A DNA stretch of 64,000 nucleotides from Acanthosepion lycidas (GCA_963932145.1 OZ010590.1:54870475-54934474); one strand, 5' to 3'. Counted from the first letter of the stretch, positions 34,331 to 45,126 are shown. A program made the numbers and translations. Notes: generated from the letters alone by a model not told the origin.

Positions 34331-34960
34331 TAAATCTAACGTCTCATTAATCGTTTTTTACCAGAGCTCATATTGGAATTTTGTTATTATTATTGCTTTT
34401 CTCTAGCACTCCTTATTACTGGTTCCCATATTCTATTCATTTATATGCTTGATTTTTGTGGCCTAGCATATGTGCTGATTCCTTAAGTTTTCTTATTTCC
34501 CAGTGTTGTTCTCTGTCTAGTATTTCAACTTCATCCCATGGGGGGGATCTCCTTATTCCCTCCATATGTGGTCAGCTACACTTGATTATTTTATTTCCTC
34601 TGGTGTTAAGGCTTTAAGATGTTCTTGCAATCTTACCTTAAGGGGACGGTCTGTGTCCCTTTTATATTTCAGACCACAGCTGCACGAAATGGCTTACACA
34701 CAGACCTGGAGAAAAAGCTCATTTTCTCCTCTATGAGGGGTCTTACTCAGATGAGGGGTCTGTGAAGTGTCGAACTACTTGTGAAGGTCGTCCTGGTGTT
34801 ATATGGACCACAGATCTTTCTTCGATAATCACTTTACATAGGGTAGGCAGACCGAAGCTGTTTTCTGAGTGTTGTTATTCTTTTGTACCCTTCTATTCCA
34901 GTTTGTCAAAGCTGCTGCATGTACCCAGGGTACTTGTTACGTTTTAGGGTACAGCTTATA
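34331..34960 (-). pseudogene. Penelope-like element PLE-2: GIY-YIG-type endonuclease C-terminus
   Basis: Minus strand from 34960, over several frames: ITTLRKQLRSAYPM, TRTTFTSSSTLHR, SCSCGLKYKRDTDRPLKVRL, QEHLKALTPEEIK, SSVADHIWRE, then MNRIWEPVIR and a short linker into the 3' module. CSCGLKYKRDT...RLQEH corresponds to the Cys-containing and YIGET...LKEH part of GIY-YIG nucleases in Penelope-like and related elements. Several stops and frameshifts. This is a different lineage from PLE-1 at 11.8 and 60 kb. The polymerase domain is absent. Confidence 0.65.
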
Positions 34961-34977
34961 CTGACAATTTCTTGTTC

Positions 34978-34981
34978 TTAT

Positions 34982-35017
<36 letters not shown>

Positions 35018-35073
35018 ATTCCTATCTATATTCTTAACTAGGTATCTATATTCATATCTCTAATCAATATTCA

Positions 35074-35108
<35 letters not shown>

Positions 35109-35345
35109 TCATATGTATTTCTCTATCTCTATTCATAACGATCTAGCATCGAAATCTATGCATACTTATCTATCTATATATTTAGAAAGATATGTAGATA
35201 GATATGAATATATGTAGATATATAGATACATAGATATGAATATATGTAGAGAGATGGATATCAGGAGAGAGAGATAGATAGATATGTATATATATATAAG
35301 CACAGATATCTACATAGATATATAAAGAGATATTGATATTAATAC

Positions 35346-35420
<75 letters not shown>

Positions 35421-35525
35421 TGAATATGTATATGACTATATAGATAGATAGGAATATACATTGATATGAATATAGATAGGTAGATACAATGGAGTGAGAT
35501 AGATATATAGATGAGAATAGAGTAG

Positions 35526-35593
<68 letters not shown>

Positions 35594-35616
35594 TGAATGG
35601 AGGGAGACTGAAAAGA

Positions 35617-35681
<65 letters not shown>

Positions 35682-35700
35682 AGATGGATATGTATATAGA
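34978..35700. repeat. (TATC)n, (GATA)n and (AT)n arrays
   Basis: (TATC)n on plus to about 35145, then switching strand to (GATA)n from 35165, with (TA)n at 35348-35386 and 35621-35680 and a pure (GATA)n near 35528-35592. The strand switch makes an inverted microsatellite pair. Confidence 0.92.
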
Positions 35701-35749
35701 TTGATATGAATAGTGAATAGTGAGATAGAAAGATCAGAAGATTTGAACA

Positions 35750-35870
35750 GGTGTAGATATTTATTCCCTGTTCCTTATTCTGGGTCGTGTTTCCAGTTTA
35801 TTCTAAAATATTTTCATTCTTCTTCACTCCCAGTAGCCTCTTGCATTTTAGGGTCATTTTCACCTAGCTT
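35750..35870 (+). mobile_element. LINE-B 3' tail remnant
   Basis: Plus strand: TCTTCACTCCCAGTAGCCTC, TTGCATTTTAGGGTCATT, a diverged version of the tail seen at 48230-48310. Confidence 0.45.
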
Positions 35871-36119
35871 TTTATAAATCCCGTTTTTGCTTAGATAAAA
35901 CCGATTTTTAGACGCTGGAAATGAAGTAAGTTCCATTATCCCGAGAGTATTGATACCTGGGAGCGGTGACTATTATCCTCCGGCCTACAGTGAGGATGAC
36001 AACAGAAGGGTCGCTGTTCTATATGCATTCAGATGATACCGCAGTATATGAGTGAACATCCAAAAATCTTGATGATTTCCTCAGATCTAACTCTGACAGA
36101 TCAATGGAGAAAAACGAGC

Positions 36120-36830
36120 TTATTTTAAGGCAATTCACCCTAAGTAAAGCGGGGATGCCTCTAGCACGCAGGGGTTTACAGAGGATTGAGAACAAGAGTA
36201 AAGAGGCGTGTTTGAGGAAAGGATACAGAGAAGGACGGAGAACAAGCTCAGGGAGTCAAATATCGATTGACATTACACTTGAATGTTCGATTATAGTCAA
36301 CGGGGAAGTAGGTAAGAGGAAGGGAGTTACACAGATGGGAAGTGCGGGAGAAGAAACTGTTTGAGAAGAAGAGACGGTTACATTTAATTCTGGTAGCACG
36401 TTTAAATTCATGTAGTCCGCGGACCAGCGAAAGTAGTTCGTCGGAATATTTGTAGAAGAGATAGAGGGAGGCCATAGCATGTCTGTGGGATAGCGATTGT
36501 AGACTAGATGCCAGATCAGGACCTATCATCTTGCATATTCGTCTTTGGATTTTGTCGAGGACCTCGAGGCGTACAGCGGGAGCACCAGACCATATATGAC
36601 AGCAATATTCCATGCAAGGACGGAGGGTTGATTTGTAGATTTGAAGGATGGACTCAGACGAGAAAAACTTCCTGGCACGACACAGCCAACTTTCTTTGCA
36701 GTAGATAAAGCTATTGATTCAATGTATTTATTTCACCTCTTGTCAGTGGACAGCGTGAGAGATTGACTACCTCCAAAGAACAGTAATGTCCACTAACCCA
36801 GAGAGCCTTATCGCCTTTCTTGGGATTAAA
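36120..36830 (-). pseudogene. LINE-B C-terminus and 3' tail
   Basis: A 121-codon minus frame (36248-36613) reads MEYCCHIWSGAPAVRLEVLD, KIQRRICKMIGPDLASSLQS, LSHRHAMASLYLFYKYSDEL, FKRATRIKC, FFSRTSHLCNSLPL, FKCNVNRYL. This is the complete C-terminal region of a LINE polyprotein downstream of the polymerase. Upstream, 36620-36830 keeps the RKFFSSESILQIYKST-like part. The 3' tail follows at 36130-36190. The best-preserved LINE-B end in the window. Confidence 0.88.
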
Positions 36831-36839
36831 TGATTAAAA

Positions 36840-37375
36840 TGAAAGGTAATTTCTCTAAGCCTTCTTTCCTCATTACATGCTATAGGAATATCAAGTATCT
36901 CTCTCAGATCCTAAGCACATACATTTTTAGTTCCCATTTACTATTAAAACTTGTTCCTTTCTTATATGTTTTGTCCATGTTATACGCAGTATCCTTCTCT
37001 GGAATCAAAACATTGTTGCCTTACGTTTCTTCTTCCTCTGTGAGGAAACTATCCAGCATTCACTGCTATATAGGAATGATATTCCGTAAGCATTGAGCAC
37101 TAACATAATTTTCCCGTTTCTTAATTCTTTGCATAGCTTTTGGAAGTCATCTTTCTCTATTCCAATGAGCCTTCAGATTTCGATGATACAGAAGAATTCT
37201 CAATCCTGAAAATCTATTTTCTTAATACTTTGCTTATCTTTTGAAAGTCATTTTTCACTATTCCAATGCGCCTTCGTATTTCGATGATACAAAAGAATTC
37301 ACAACTGTGAATGTCTTTTCCTGCTTCTTAATATTTTTCTTAGCTTCTTTTCTTAGCATCTTTCGTTATGCAGTC
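36840..37375 (-). pseudogene. LINE-A thumb/C-terminal region with tandem triplication
   Basis: Minus strand carries the LLYSSECWIVSS-like, MLRIT-like and EEGLEK-like blocks. At 37105-37375 a 100-bp part (TTTCTTAATACTTTGCTTAT, ATTCCAATGCGCCTTCGTAT, GAATTC) is repeated about three times in tandem. Confidence 0.65.
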
Positions 37376-37600
37376 GATAAAAGCATTGGTTAGATCTAGT
37401 GACTAGGTCCAAAGAGTTGTGAGTTCAATACTAGACCACATCAGTAGTTTACCAAAACTTGGTGAGTTGAGTTAAAGGTAAATAACTGAGATATCCGGAA
37501 GAGGCATGGCATGTGGAACTAGAACAATCTACCCCGGTGAACGAAATAACAGGTTCGGTTCAAAATTCCAGTCATCTGAAGAAGGCCGGAGCGTAGAAAA
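37365..37600 (+). mobile_element. Penelope-type 3' module, 3'-truncated
   Basis: Head TGCAGTCGATAAAAGCATTG, GAGTTCAATACTAGACC, then GGCATGTGGAACTAGAACAA, CTGAAGAAGGCCGGAGCG, broken right after GCGTAG. Starts at the tRNA-like head, not at Penelope coding. Confidence 0.75.
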
Positions 37601-37789
37601 GAAGAATTGATAGATACAAGTTTTTAAATTGCCTAGAAAAGATACTGAGCGATTAAAAAAAATGAAAACAATATACCCTGCAAGATCAAATAAAGGTTGA
37701 GCGTACAAGGCCCTGGAGAATTTTTTTTTATCCCGTGACCCGTAGAAAGTGATGTTTTTGGGCAAGGTAGCCTGATGGAACCCAACCAC

Positions 37790-38000
37790 CTCCAGACCCG
37801 TTTTGAATTCAGAGTTTTTCCTTTTTCTAGACAGGTCGCAGCCCAGTCTGTCCTGCTAGTTGCTCATAGCTGGGAGGAGAAGAGGATTGATACATTTGCC
37901 AAGGGTATTAGCACATAAGTGAATGTAATGGAATTCGAACTCGGTCCTCCGATTCTTCAATCCGAACTGCTATCCATTACTCCACTGTGCCTCCATCTTT
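37790..38000 (-). mobile_element. tRNA-derived SINE-B
   Basis: Minus-strand head GGCACAGTGGAGTAATGGAT, B-box GACCGAGTTCGAATTCC, body CATTCACTTATGTGCTAATA, CCTTGGCAAATGTATC, ending in TGAATTCAAAACGGGTCTGG. Confidence 0.82.
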
Positions 38001-38019
38001 AAAAGCTGGTCAGTATCCA

Positions 38020-38421
38020 AAGATGGTGATGATGTGTATCTGGTGGGATTGGAGAGGAATTGTGCATTACGGATCCCTCCGCAACATCACATGTTTCATT
38101 CAGACCAGTACCGCCCCAGGACGGCCATTGAAAGTCAGGAATCAGTGAAAAGCATCCGAAACGATGCTGTCTTCCATTAGGACATTGCTCATTGTAGACC
38201 CGGTAAAATTAGTACAGCTTGGCTGGAATTACCTACTACACCCGCTGTACTAACTAAAACATGAATCTTCAGATTACCACTTATTCCATTCCATGCAAAA
38301 TTCTCTTAATTGGAAGAATTTCAATTCTCTGGGATCCTGTAAAATCCATTTAGACAATGTCATCACCCAGAAAGATGCCAAATTCTTGGATGTTGAAATC
38401 ATCAAGCTGCCTCACTGGTGA
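38020..38421 (+). pseudogene. mariner (DD34D-type) transposase, C-terminal half
   Basis: A single frame with two stops reads KMVMMCIWWDWRGIVHYGSL, SIRTLLIVDPVKLVQLGWN, YLLHPLY, stop, LKHESSDYHLFHSMQNSLNW, KNFNSLGSCKIHLDNVITQK and EIIKLPHW. This is the order of a mariner transposase from before the second catalytic Asp to near the C-terminus. SDYHLF holds the third Asp. The HQDNARPH block is degraded to IRTLLIVDP and PYSPDLAP to PLY-stop. SINE-B sits immediately upstream and probably removed the N-terminal half. Confidence 0.9.
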
Positions 38422-38429
38422 TGAAGGAT

Positions 38430-38940
38430 AGTGGGAAAATGGCTCCTATGATATCAATAAATCAAAGTACAAATATTTAAATATTGCCTTTGAAATTCTC
38501 TTTAAAAAGCCCCACAAACATTTGTTGCAACCCAATATATAGACATAGTAAATATACTATAATTTAGAAAACGGAATCAAAACTTTCAAATCTAACACAA
38601 AAGAAATATAAAAACGATTGCGAATTCAAAAAAAATATTTATACAAGCAGACGAATTATTATAAAGTTTAAAATATAAGAAATTAGTGAATGTTGAAGAA
38701 AAAAATATAAAATGAATACTAATATATATGACAAATTATTTAACTAGGAATTCAACAAATTTTATGAAAAATAGAATAAGCAACGAAACGGAAATAGTAA
38801 ATAAAGATAAAAACAACATTTAAACTCAGATAAGAGAATTAAAAATGTTCGTAAAAATAGAACCATTCATTAAATTAAAGGATAATAAAGATAATTTTAC
38901 AGATAAAACGAGTCGCAGATGTAAATTTCGCTAAAATTGT
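38430..38940. other. AT-rich, no recognisable feature
   Basis: A-rich plus strand, no supported coding. Confidence 0.4.
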
Positions 38941-38944
38941 CTTA

Positions 38945-39190
38945 GGAGGCACGATCGAGTAATGGATAGAGGCTTGGATTGAGGAATCGAAGATTGTATC
39001 CATTTAGCTGTATTATGAATTCTCTTCTTCTATCCCGATGGGTAAATAGTAGGACAGCTTTGGCAAGCGGTCTAGTAGAAAGTAACTCATAATTCAAAAC
39101 TCTATGTAGCTCTGGCGTAGCACATACTATACAGCTAAAGATCGTTCGCATTGGCCCGATGACCCCAGCTACGGTCGATTGTTGATGATG
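38945..39190 (+). mobile_element. tRNA-derived SINE-B with internal deletion
   Basis: GGCACGATCGAGTAATGGAT, GGCTTGGATTGAGGAATCG, GATGGGTAAATAGTAGGACA, TGTAGCTCTGGCGTAGCAC, CCAGCTACGGTCGATTG. The B-box segment is degraded and about 50 bp are missing compared with 21075-21385. Confidence 0.72.
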
Positions 39191-39329
39191 AAAATTGTCT
39201 TGGCAAAATTAAGTAAATATATACTAGAAAAATATGTTTGAAATCAAGAAGTATACTAAACGAAAACTAATGTGAAAACTCGAAAGCAACAATAAATTAG
39301 TTCAACAATTATAGCAATCAAAAGCTATA

Positions 39330-39435
39330 GGTTTATACAATTTGATATTTTTATTATCAAATTGTATAAATCTACATACATCTATATACAATACTATATT
39401 CAATTTGATAATTGTATTATCAAATTGCATAAATC
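39330..39435. repeat. Short palindromes of TTTATACAATTTGATA type
   Basis: Two imperfect hairpins built from TATCAAATTGTATAAATCTA and its complement. Confidence 0.6.
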
Positions 39436-39724
39436 TATATTTTTATGGGGATATACTAAAATGTTATTTTTAGCGGTTTCCCATACTTGAGAATATAACT
39501 AAAAATAGCGTTTAAAGTATTAAATACACACACACACACAAACACACACACACACTAATAAGAATTGAGCGCTATGGTGGTCGGTATGGGGTTTATATAT
39601 CACGCATATAAAGGCGTTAAAATTTCACTTTCTCTGCCGATAGCCTATGTTAGAGTCTCTGACTCATGTCAAAACGGTCGTTGTGATACAGCGAAACAGT
39701 CTATAAAATTATTTATATATGAAT

Positions 39725-40095
39725 TTAACCGCATTACTACTGTGGCGTCAAGATCTCATCAATTTACATTTGAGTTGACTAAATGTAGCCGTAAGTTTTC
39801 TGCTAACAGTCTCTTTTCTCGCCCTTCTTGCTTGAGGAACTCTCTTCCGGGTCTATGCATTAATCTTCAAAAACTTAAATGCAATGTCAATCATTATCTA
39901 CTTTGTTCCGGGTTACTCTTCTATTATTCTTGCCACTTTCTAATGTTTTCTGCTTCTTCCTCACTCAGTTCCCCTTGTCAGTTAGTAGTTTTACTGCCTT
40001 GCTTGGGGTGTACTCAATTTAAAAAAAAAAAAAGGTTTTATTGAGTGTGCATCCTAGGAGACTTAATAAAACTGTTTTTAAAAGTTTTGGGAAAA
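39725..40095 (+). pseudogene. LINE-B extreme C-terminus and 3' tail
   Basis: Plus frame: ASRSHQFTFELTKCSRKFSA, FSRPSCLRNSLPG, LQKLKCNVNHYL, then the 3' tail GTAGTTTTACTGCCTTGCTT, GGGGTG. Followed by an A-run at 40020. Confidence 0.82.
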
Positions 40096-40099
40096 ATGT

Positions 40100-40730
40100 C
40101 TAAAAGTGTCTATTCAAATATGGTATCAAAGTTTGACAAATAAAAATCTATTAATTCTTTAGAAATTATAATTTGATTTAAAATAATTTTATCTTCCAAA
40201 AGGAATATACTAAATGAAGTAACATATAAATATTTTTGAAGATGATAAAAAAAAATAACATTATGGAGAATCAATAATATTCTATAATAAATATTTATGG
40301 ATAAAAGGGCCAAAATGAGAAACTTTGATTTCGAAATGGGTGCTTATAACAGCGCTGAATTTTTCGAATTAGTCGGAACTTATATAGTCAATAATCTATC
40401 CATAATATTTAATAAAATAGATATAAGAACCTATAGCACATTAAGGCTAAAAGATTACATAGAAAAAAATTGTTAAAAATTTATAAAAACAAAAAACCTC
40501 GGATTCACAACTGATATAAAAACAAATTTTAAAAAATGATTTTCTTTTGGTATAACTCTTAACTGAACATATTAATGTTTTCAATCAAATATTTAAATTC
40601 GCAAGCAAGAGACTTTCAACCAATTCTATCGTCATCAAAATATTTAATGAAAATAAAAACGAAAATACAAATAAATTCAACTATAAAATGGAAAACAATA
40701 TAAACCAAGATTATTAGGCGAAATGTAATT
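40100..40730. other. AT-rich, no recognisable feature
   Basis: No motif or repeat end recognised. Confidence 0.4.
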
Positions 40731-40734
40731 ATAT

Positions 40735-41890
40735 ATAAAGGGTGTTTCATTAAGACGGATCAAAGTCAGCAGTAAATAAATCAGTGTTATTGGTGAAAAT
40801 TTATTTATTTCTCTATTGGATCATGTTGTTTAAATCATGGCAATTATGTGTGGAAAATAATATCGCCCAAATGTCCGCGAAAGATTTTTAGGTAATTTAG
40901 TTTAGAACAATGAAATAATATGAAAAATAAGCGAAATATTCTTCAAGTTGATCGAAAAACATTTGCCTAAAAATGCCGAAATGTCTTAAAAAGTATTTAT
41001 GGTAATATTAGTAAGTTACAGCTGAATGGAAAATATGAAAAAAAAAAAACCCAGACATGACCAAAATTAATTGACAATAAACACCAGATTAGATTACGTC
41101 ATGTAATAAGGTCCTTCAGAAAATACACATTTAAAATAAATTGACGTCAAAAACTTAACTTTATATGCAATTATTTTACGAAATATATGATATCTTTTAA
41201 AAATTCAGTTGAACTTACATCCGCGAAACTTGAAGTTGGGAAGATAAAGTTTGACCTTTTTATTTCATTTGTTTACTATACTGGACTCTCACGTCGGCGT
41301 CTGAGCGTCAAACAGCTCAGTTCTTAGACACAACAGCCAATATACTTGCACATGTTATTTGATTATAGTAATGAAGACTTGTGCAGAACGAAACGCAACT
41401 TTTGGAATAGCTTAATTCAAAGTGTTGTTCAGATGACGGTCGTCTTCGAGTATAGAATCCAGAGGTTAGCAGTGAATATTTCGAAGACAGTAGGAAAGTG
41501 TAGTTCAGGTTAGCAGTGGATATCGCAGCAAAGTAGCAGAGCGTAGTACTTCCTTCTGTTCATCTTCGCCTGACAAATTGGCACTGGTCATTCGGGTAGG
41601 GTAAACAAAAATGGCCGCGTTTATGCACGACGAATTGAATGTTCTACGTCTTCTGATTGGTTAACCTTCTATTGGTGGACTATAAAGTGAGTCCAGGCAT
41701 TTGGACTAACTCACTAGTTACATATATATATATACACAAAAAACTGTAACACAAAGAACTGATACAAAGTATACCACAAGGTCTCCAAAGGACACTCAGC
41801 CTGTTTTTAGTTTAGAATTGTCCTCCTTCTAGATCGTTCGCCAACCAAGCTTATAGAACCCCGTCTGTCCAACTATTTACCAATAGCTAT
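40735..41890 (-). repeat. Dispersed composite repeat, copy 2 (inverted)
   Basis: Reverse complement of 22185-22990 throughout, from AGGGTGTTTCATTAAGACGG to the SINE-B-like end at 41800-41890. It carries about 330 extra bp at 41400-41745 absent from copy 1. That extra part contains GATTGGTTAACC, CTATTGGTGG and ACTATAAAG, a CCAAT/TATA-like spacing. Confidence 0.75.
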
Positions 41891-42297
41891 ATATACATAT
41901 ATCTATATATATATATGCGTGTGTGTGTGTGGCTGTGTGTGTGGCTGTGTCTGTATGTAAGAATTTCAGATAGAGTATATCTGCAAAAGGACAATATGAA
42001 TACAGACAAAAAGAAAAGGTAGGCTTTCCATTTGTCATTATTTATATAGAGAGGGGGTATCAAAAACACATTTACAAATTTCGGGGGCGATTTCCCCACA
42101 CCAAAACAAGGAAAAAAGTTCCTATAAACACATGCCCGAAAATCCTTCGCTTTTGATTTATTAAGTTTAAAGATAGTTTACTGTAAATGGCGCATGTGGA
42201 CTAGGTTACATTTGTCATTCTTGTACATTTGTGGCTAGTGTGTCTTTAAGGTTTAAGGTGTGTTGTAATAAGTTATCTGAGAAGATTTCATTTAACA

Positions 42298-42495
42298 ATG
42301 GGAGGATATGCATATCGTGCGCAGGCAGATATGATTTTTACATACGGCCGCGTGAATGGTAATGGACACGAGGCTGCATGGCTGTATCCAGACCGAAGGC
42401 AATCGAGTCATTCAATCTTTGCTGCTGTTTATCTTGCTAAAAGAGGATTCGTGGCACCACAAACTATGGATCAAGGAAGGCCAAATCAAGGACAT
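42298..42495 (+). pseudogene. DUF4817-type N-terminus of a mariner-like transposase
   Basis: The plus frame reads MGGYAYRAQADMIFTYGRVN, GNGHEAAWLYPDRRQSSHSI, FAAVYLAKRGFVAPQTMDQG. The order tELADMxxxYGxAxGNxxEAxxLYxxRxP is the helix-turn-helix DUF4817 domain that starts a group of DDE_3 transposases common in invertebrates. The frame runs on to 42642 without family similarity, so the rest is unrelated or deleted. The C-terminal part of this transposase class is present elsewhere at 43815 and 61795. Confidence 0.78.
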
Positions 42496-42829
42496 GACTT
42501 TTTTTTTAAATTATGCTATTTATTAACAGCAGAAACCGCCCCAAAATTTTTTACTCTACTAATTGGATTACATTTAGGTCCATGTCACTTTAACAGATTC
42601 GAATTCATACGGTGGCAGAAAAATAATTCGTTCGCCACATAACACACTTGGCGACGAGGTAACAAGAAAATTTCGTGGATGTATATCTTTTCAAAATTCA
42701 AACAAAATTTTCGCTTGATCGATTAGAACAAGAACTCTAGTGTTGCAGCATTGCACGCTCCTAAACATATATTTAACTGTCAATAAATAGCATAATTTAA
42801 AAAAAAGATCAACACATATTTTGTCTTAG

Positions 42830-42965
42830 GGTTTGGCTATGTATGGGAAAAAATTGCTCCTTGAAGATGACAATTTGAAATTGTCGGAATTACTTGGCAA
42901 GTGTCTTCCATCTGACAACAACTCGAATAAAAGGATATTATTATTCAAGGAATTGATAGTAAATT
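42830..42965 (+). other. Hairpin with TGAAGATG...GTCGGAA motif
   Basis: TTGAAGATGACAATTTGAAA followed by TTGTCGGAAT makes a perfect GACAA/TTGTC stem. It resembles the hammerhead-like motif of the Penelope-type modules in layout only. Confidence 0.4.
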
Positions 42966-43073
42966 AATATCTCATTAGATCTTGTAAGCGAAGTGATTTC
43001 GCCATTAATCACATTGATATTTCGGTTTAATTCTTTGTATAAATTGTTTCTTTATAATATAAAATATAAGCTG

Positions 43074-43076
<3 letters not shown>

Positions 43077-43131
<55 letters not shown>
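43077..43131. repeat. (CT)n-(AT)n microsatellite
   Basis: About 10 CT then 17 AT units. Confidence 0.95.
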
Positions 43132-43133
<2 letters not shown>

Positions 43134-43443
43134 CCTTCCCTGATGATCCGCTTAGGTGAAACCTTGTTAGGTTTGTCTGCCTGTCTAGGTTTAACTAGGT
43201 CTGCTCTACTTACCGTATTGAGCACTTTATTTATTTTGCTTACTCGTATCGGGATTTTTTTTCTTTGGGCTTTGGACTCACATGCTAGACGATTATTTTC
43301 GGCTAACGTACAGGTTCTTGGTTCTTTCATTTTTTATACCTTTTTTCCCCTTTGGTATTGGTTTGATTATTCGCAAATCAAGACACAGAAGGTTTTCCGG
43401 ACGAGTATAAGTTCTTATACTTATAAGATTATTCCTACTACTA

Positions 43444-43446
<3 letters not shown>

Positions 43447-43510
<64 letters not shown>
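43447..43510. repeat. (AT)n microsatellite
   Basis: About 32 units flanking the hairpin element at 43550. Confidence 0.95.
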
Positions 43511-43513
<3 letters not shown>

Positions 43514-43549
43514 AGCAAATATATGGATATAGATCCGACAATATGAAGA

Positions 43550-43712
43550 AAAATATACGGAAAAAACAAACAAAAATCCTTATATGCAATTATGCTGTTT
43601 TAATGTCCTGAAGATGGTTTATTAGACCGAAACGTCCGACGTTGATATTATATTAACATTAAAACAGCATAATTGCATATAAGCATTTTTGTTTGTTTTT
43701 TCCGTATATTTT
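43550..43712. mobile_element. Fold-back element: 57-bp arms around a hammerhead-like loop
   Basis: The left arm (43550-43606) and right arm (43655-43712) are inverted copies, for example AATATACGGAAAAAACAAAC against GTTTGTTTTTTCCGTATATT. The loop contains CTGAAGATGGTTTATTAGAC then CGAAACGTCCGACGTTG. It folds as CTGAAGA, a 5-bp stem GGTTT/AGACC, GAAA, then ACGT-CCG-ACGT. No coding. (AT)n tracts lie on both sides. Confidence 0.85.
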
Positions 43713-43713
43713 A

Positions 43714-43717
<4 letters not shown>

Positions 43718-43765
<48 letters not shown>
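43718..43765. repeat. (AT)n microsatellite
   Basis: Directly follows the fold-back element. Confidence 0.95.
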
Positions 43766-43768
<3 letters not shown>

Positions 43769-43814
43769 GTAAGTAGTGATTGAAAAAATTAATAATAAAA
43801 TCAATATTCCCATT

Positions 43815-44425
43815 GCAAATGTATTGCAACAAATGATACCCGTTCTTTATTACATGGGAGAATGAAAGTAAATCTTCGTATTTCAAAGTAAGCACCGGTG
43901 GCCTCAACCAGGTTCCTCAAACGGCCATGGATGTAATGAATAGCCTTCTGAAGGACGTCGACTGGGATGTCATTGAGAACCCCCCTGAATCCATGTTTCT
44001 AAATCCTCACGTTTTGTACACCTCCACTTTTGTGTAACCCTACTGGTAAAAATCATATGGAGTGAGATCTGAACTTCTTGGAAATGCCATTCATGAGACC
44101 CGCGTCATCCCGTCTAACGTCCTGGAAAATGTAGGTCTAACCACGCAAGCATAGTAAGAGCCAAATGGGGCGAAGCACCATTCTGCATCAAATCAGATCA
44201 CCGATGTTATCCCAGCCAGACACCGTGGGCCACACGTAATTTTTGAGTATCTGAAGATAGAGGTTTCTTATTCATGTTGTAACGCAGAAGATATGAGCCG
44301 ACAACCCTTGTTGCCGTCATTCCACACTTCACGGTCACTTTTGGTCGAGTCTGCATCTTCTCAACTCTCATGTTCGGTTCGTTATCACACGACGCCCAGT
44401 AATGGTATTTGTGACGATGCATGAA
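43815..44425 (-). pseudogene. DDE_3/mariner-like transposase, C-terminal two thirds
   Basis: Minus strand from 44422: NMRVEKMQTRPKVTVKCGMT, ATRVVGSYLLRYNMNKKPL, then in other frames QNGASPHLALTMLAWLDLHF, PGR, RGSHEW, and finally RRPSEGYSLHPWPFEEPG. The order KVTVWCGxxxxRVIGPYF, QDGAPPHxxLxVRxWLDxxFPGRWxGRxGSxEWP is that of the DDE_3 transposases of the Tc1/mariner superfamily in invertebrates. QDG is QNG here, so the second catalytic Asp is lost. Several frameshifts. Confidence 0.82.
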
Positions 44426-44652
44426 ACCACGAATACAACCTTGTCAATCCGGAGGATGTATTCATATAATACAGGCCAATCTTCATTCCAACCTAGTATT
44501 AACTTTCCATATTCCATTCTGTGGTCACAATCTTCAGGTTTTGCACGTAAATAAGAAATCCCTGTTAGTGTTTAAAAATGTTTTCCTCGTGGTTTTAGTG
44601 ATAATAAAAATTATATAAGCAATTTCTAATGCCTAGTTTCTTTCCACCGACC

Positions 44653-44654
<2 letters not shown>

Positions 44655-44737
<83 letters not shown>

Positions 44738-44795
44738 GACAGAGACAAAGACAGAGAGACAGAGAAAGAAAAAGAGAGAAAGAAAGAGAGAGATC
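44655..44795. repeat. (TA)n-(GA)n-(GACA)n compound microsatellite
   Basis: (TA)n to 44690, (GA)n, then (GACA)n from about 44713 and imperfect GA-rich sequence. Confidence 0.93.
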
Positions 44796-44930
44796 CAAGT
44801 ATGAGATAAAAACAAGTATAATTCCACTGTCCACAGCATTTAATTTTTAAAAAGTGCTCAATACAGAGTAGAGCTTTATATTATTTATTTGGGAGATTAA
44901 AATAAAAACATGTTAATCTCTTATAATAAG

Positions 44931-44935
<5 letters not shown>

Positions 44936-44965
<30 letters not shown>

Positions 44966-45038
44966 CACTTTCTGGTTTGTTGTCATCGGATCTGATAAGA
45001 TAATTTATTTTATGGCCTCTCGTGTCCTCAGAGATTCC

Positions 45039-45121
<83 letters not shown>

Positions 45122-45122
45122 A
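44936..45122. repeat. (TA)n and (CA)n-(TA)n microsatellites
   Basis: (TA)n at 44936-44963; (CA)n from 45041 then (TA)n to about 45112. Confidence 0.93.
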
Positions 45123-45126
45123 TATA

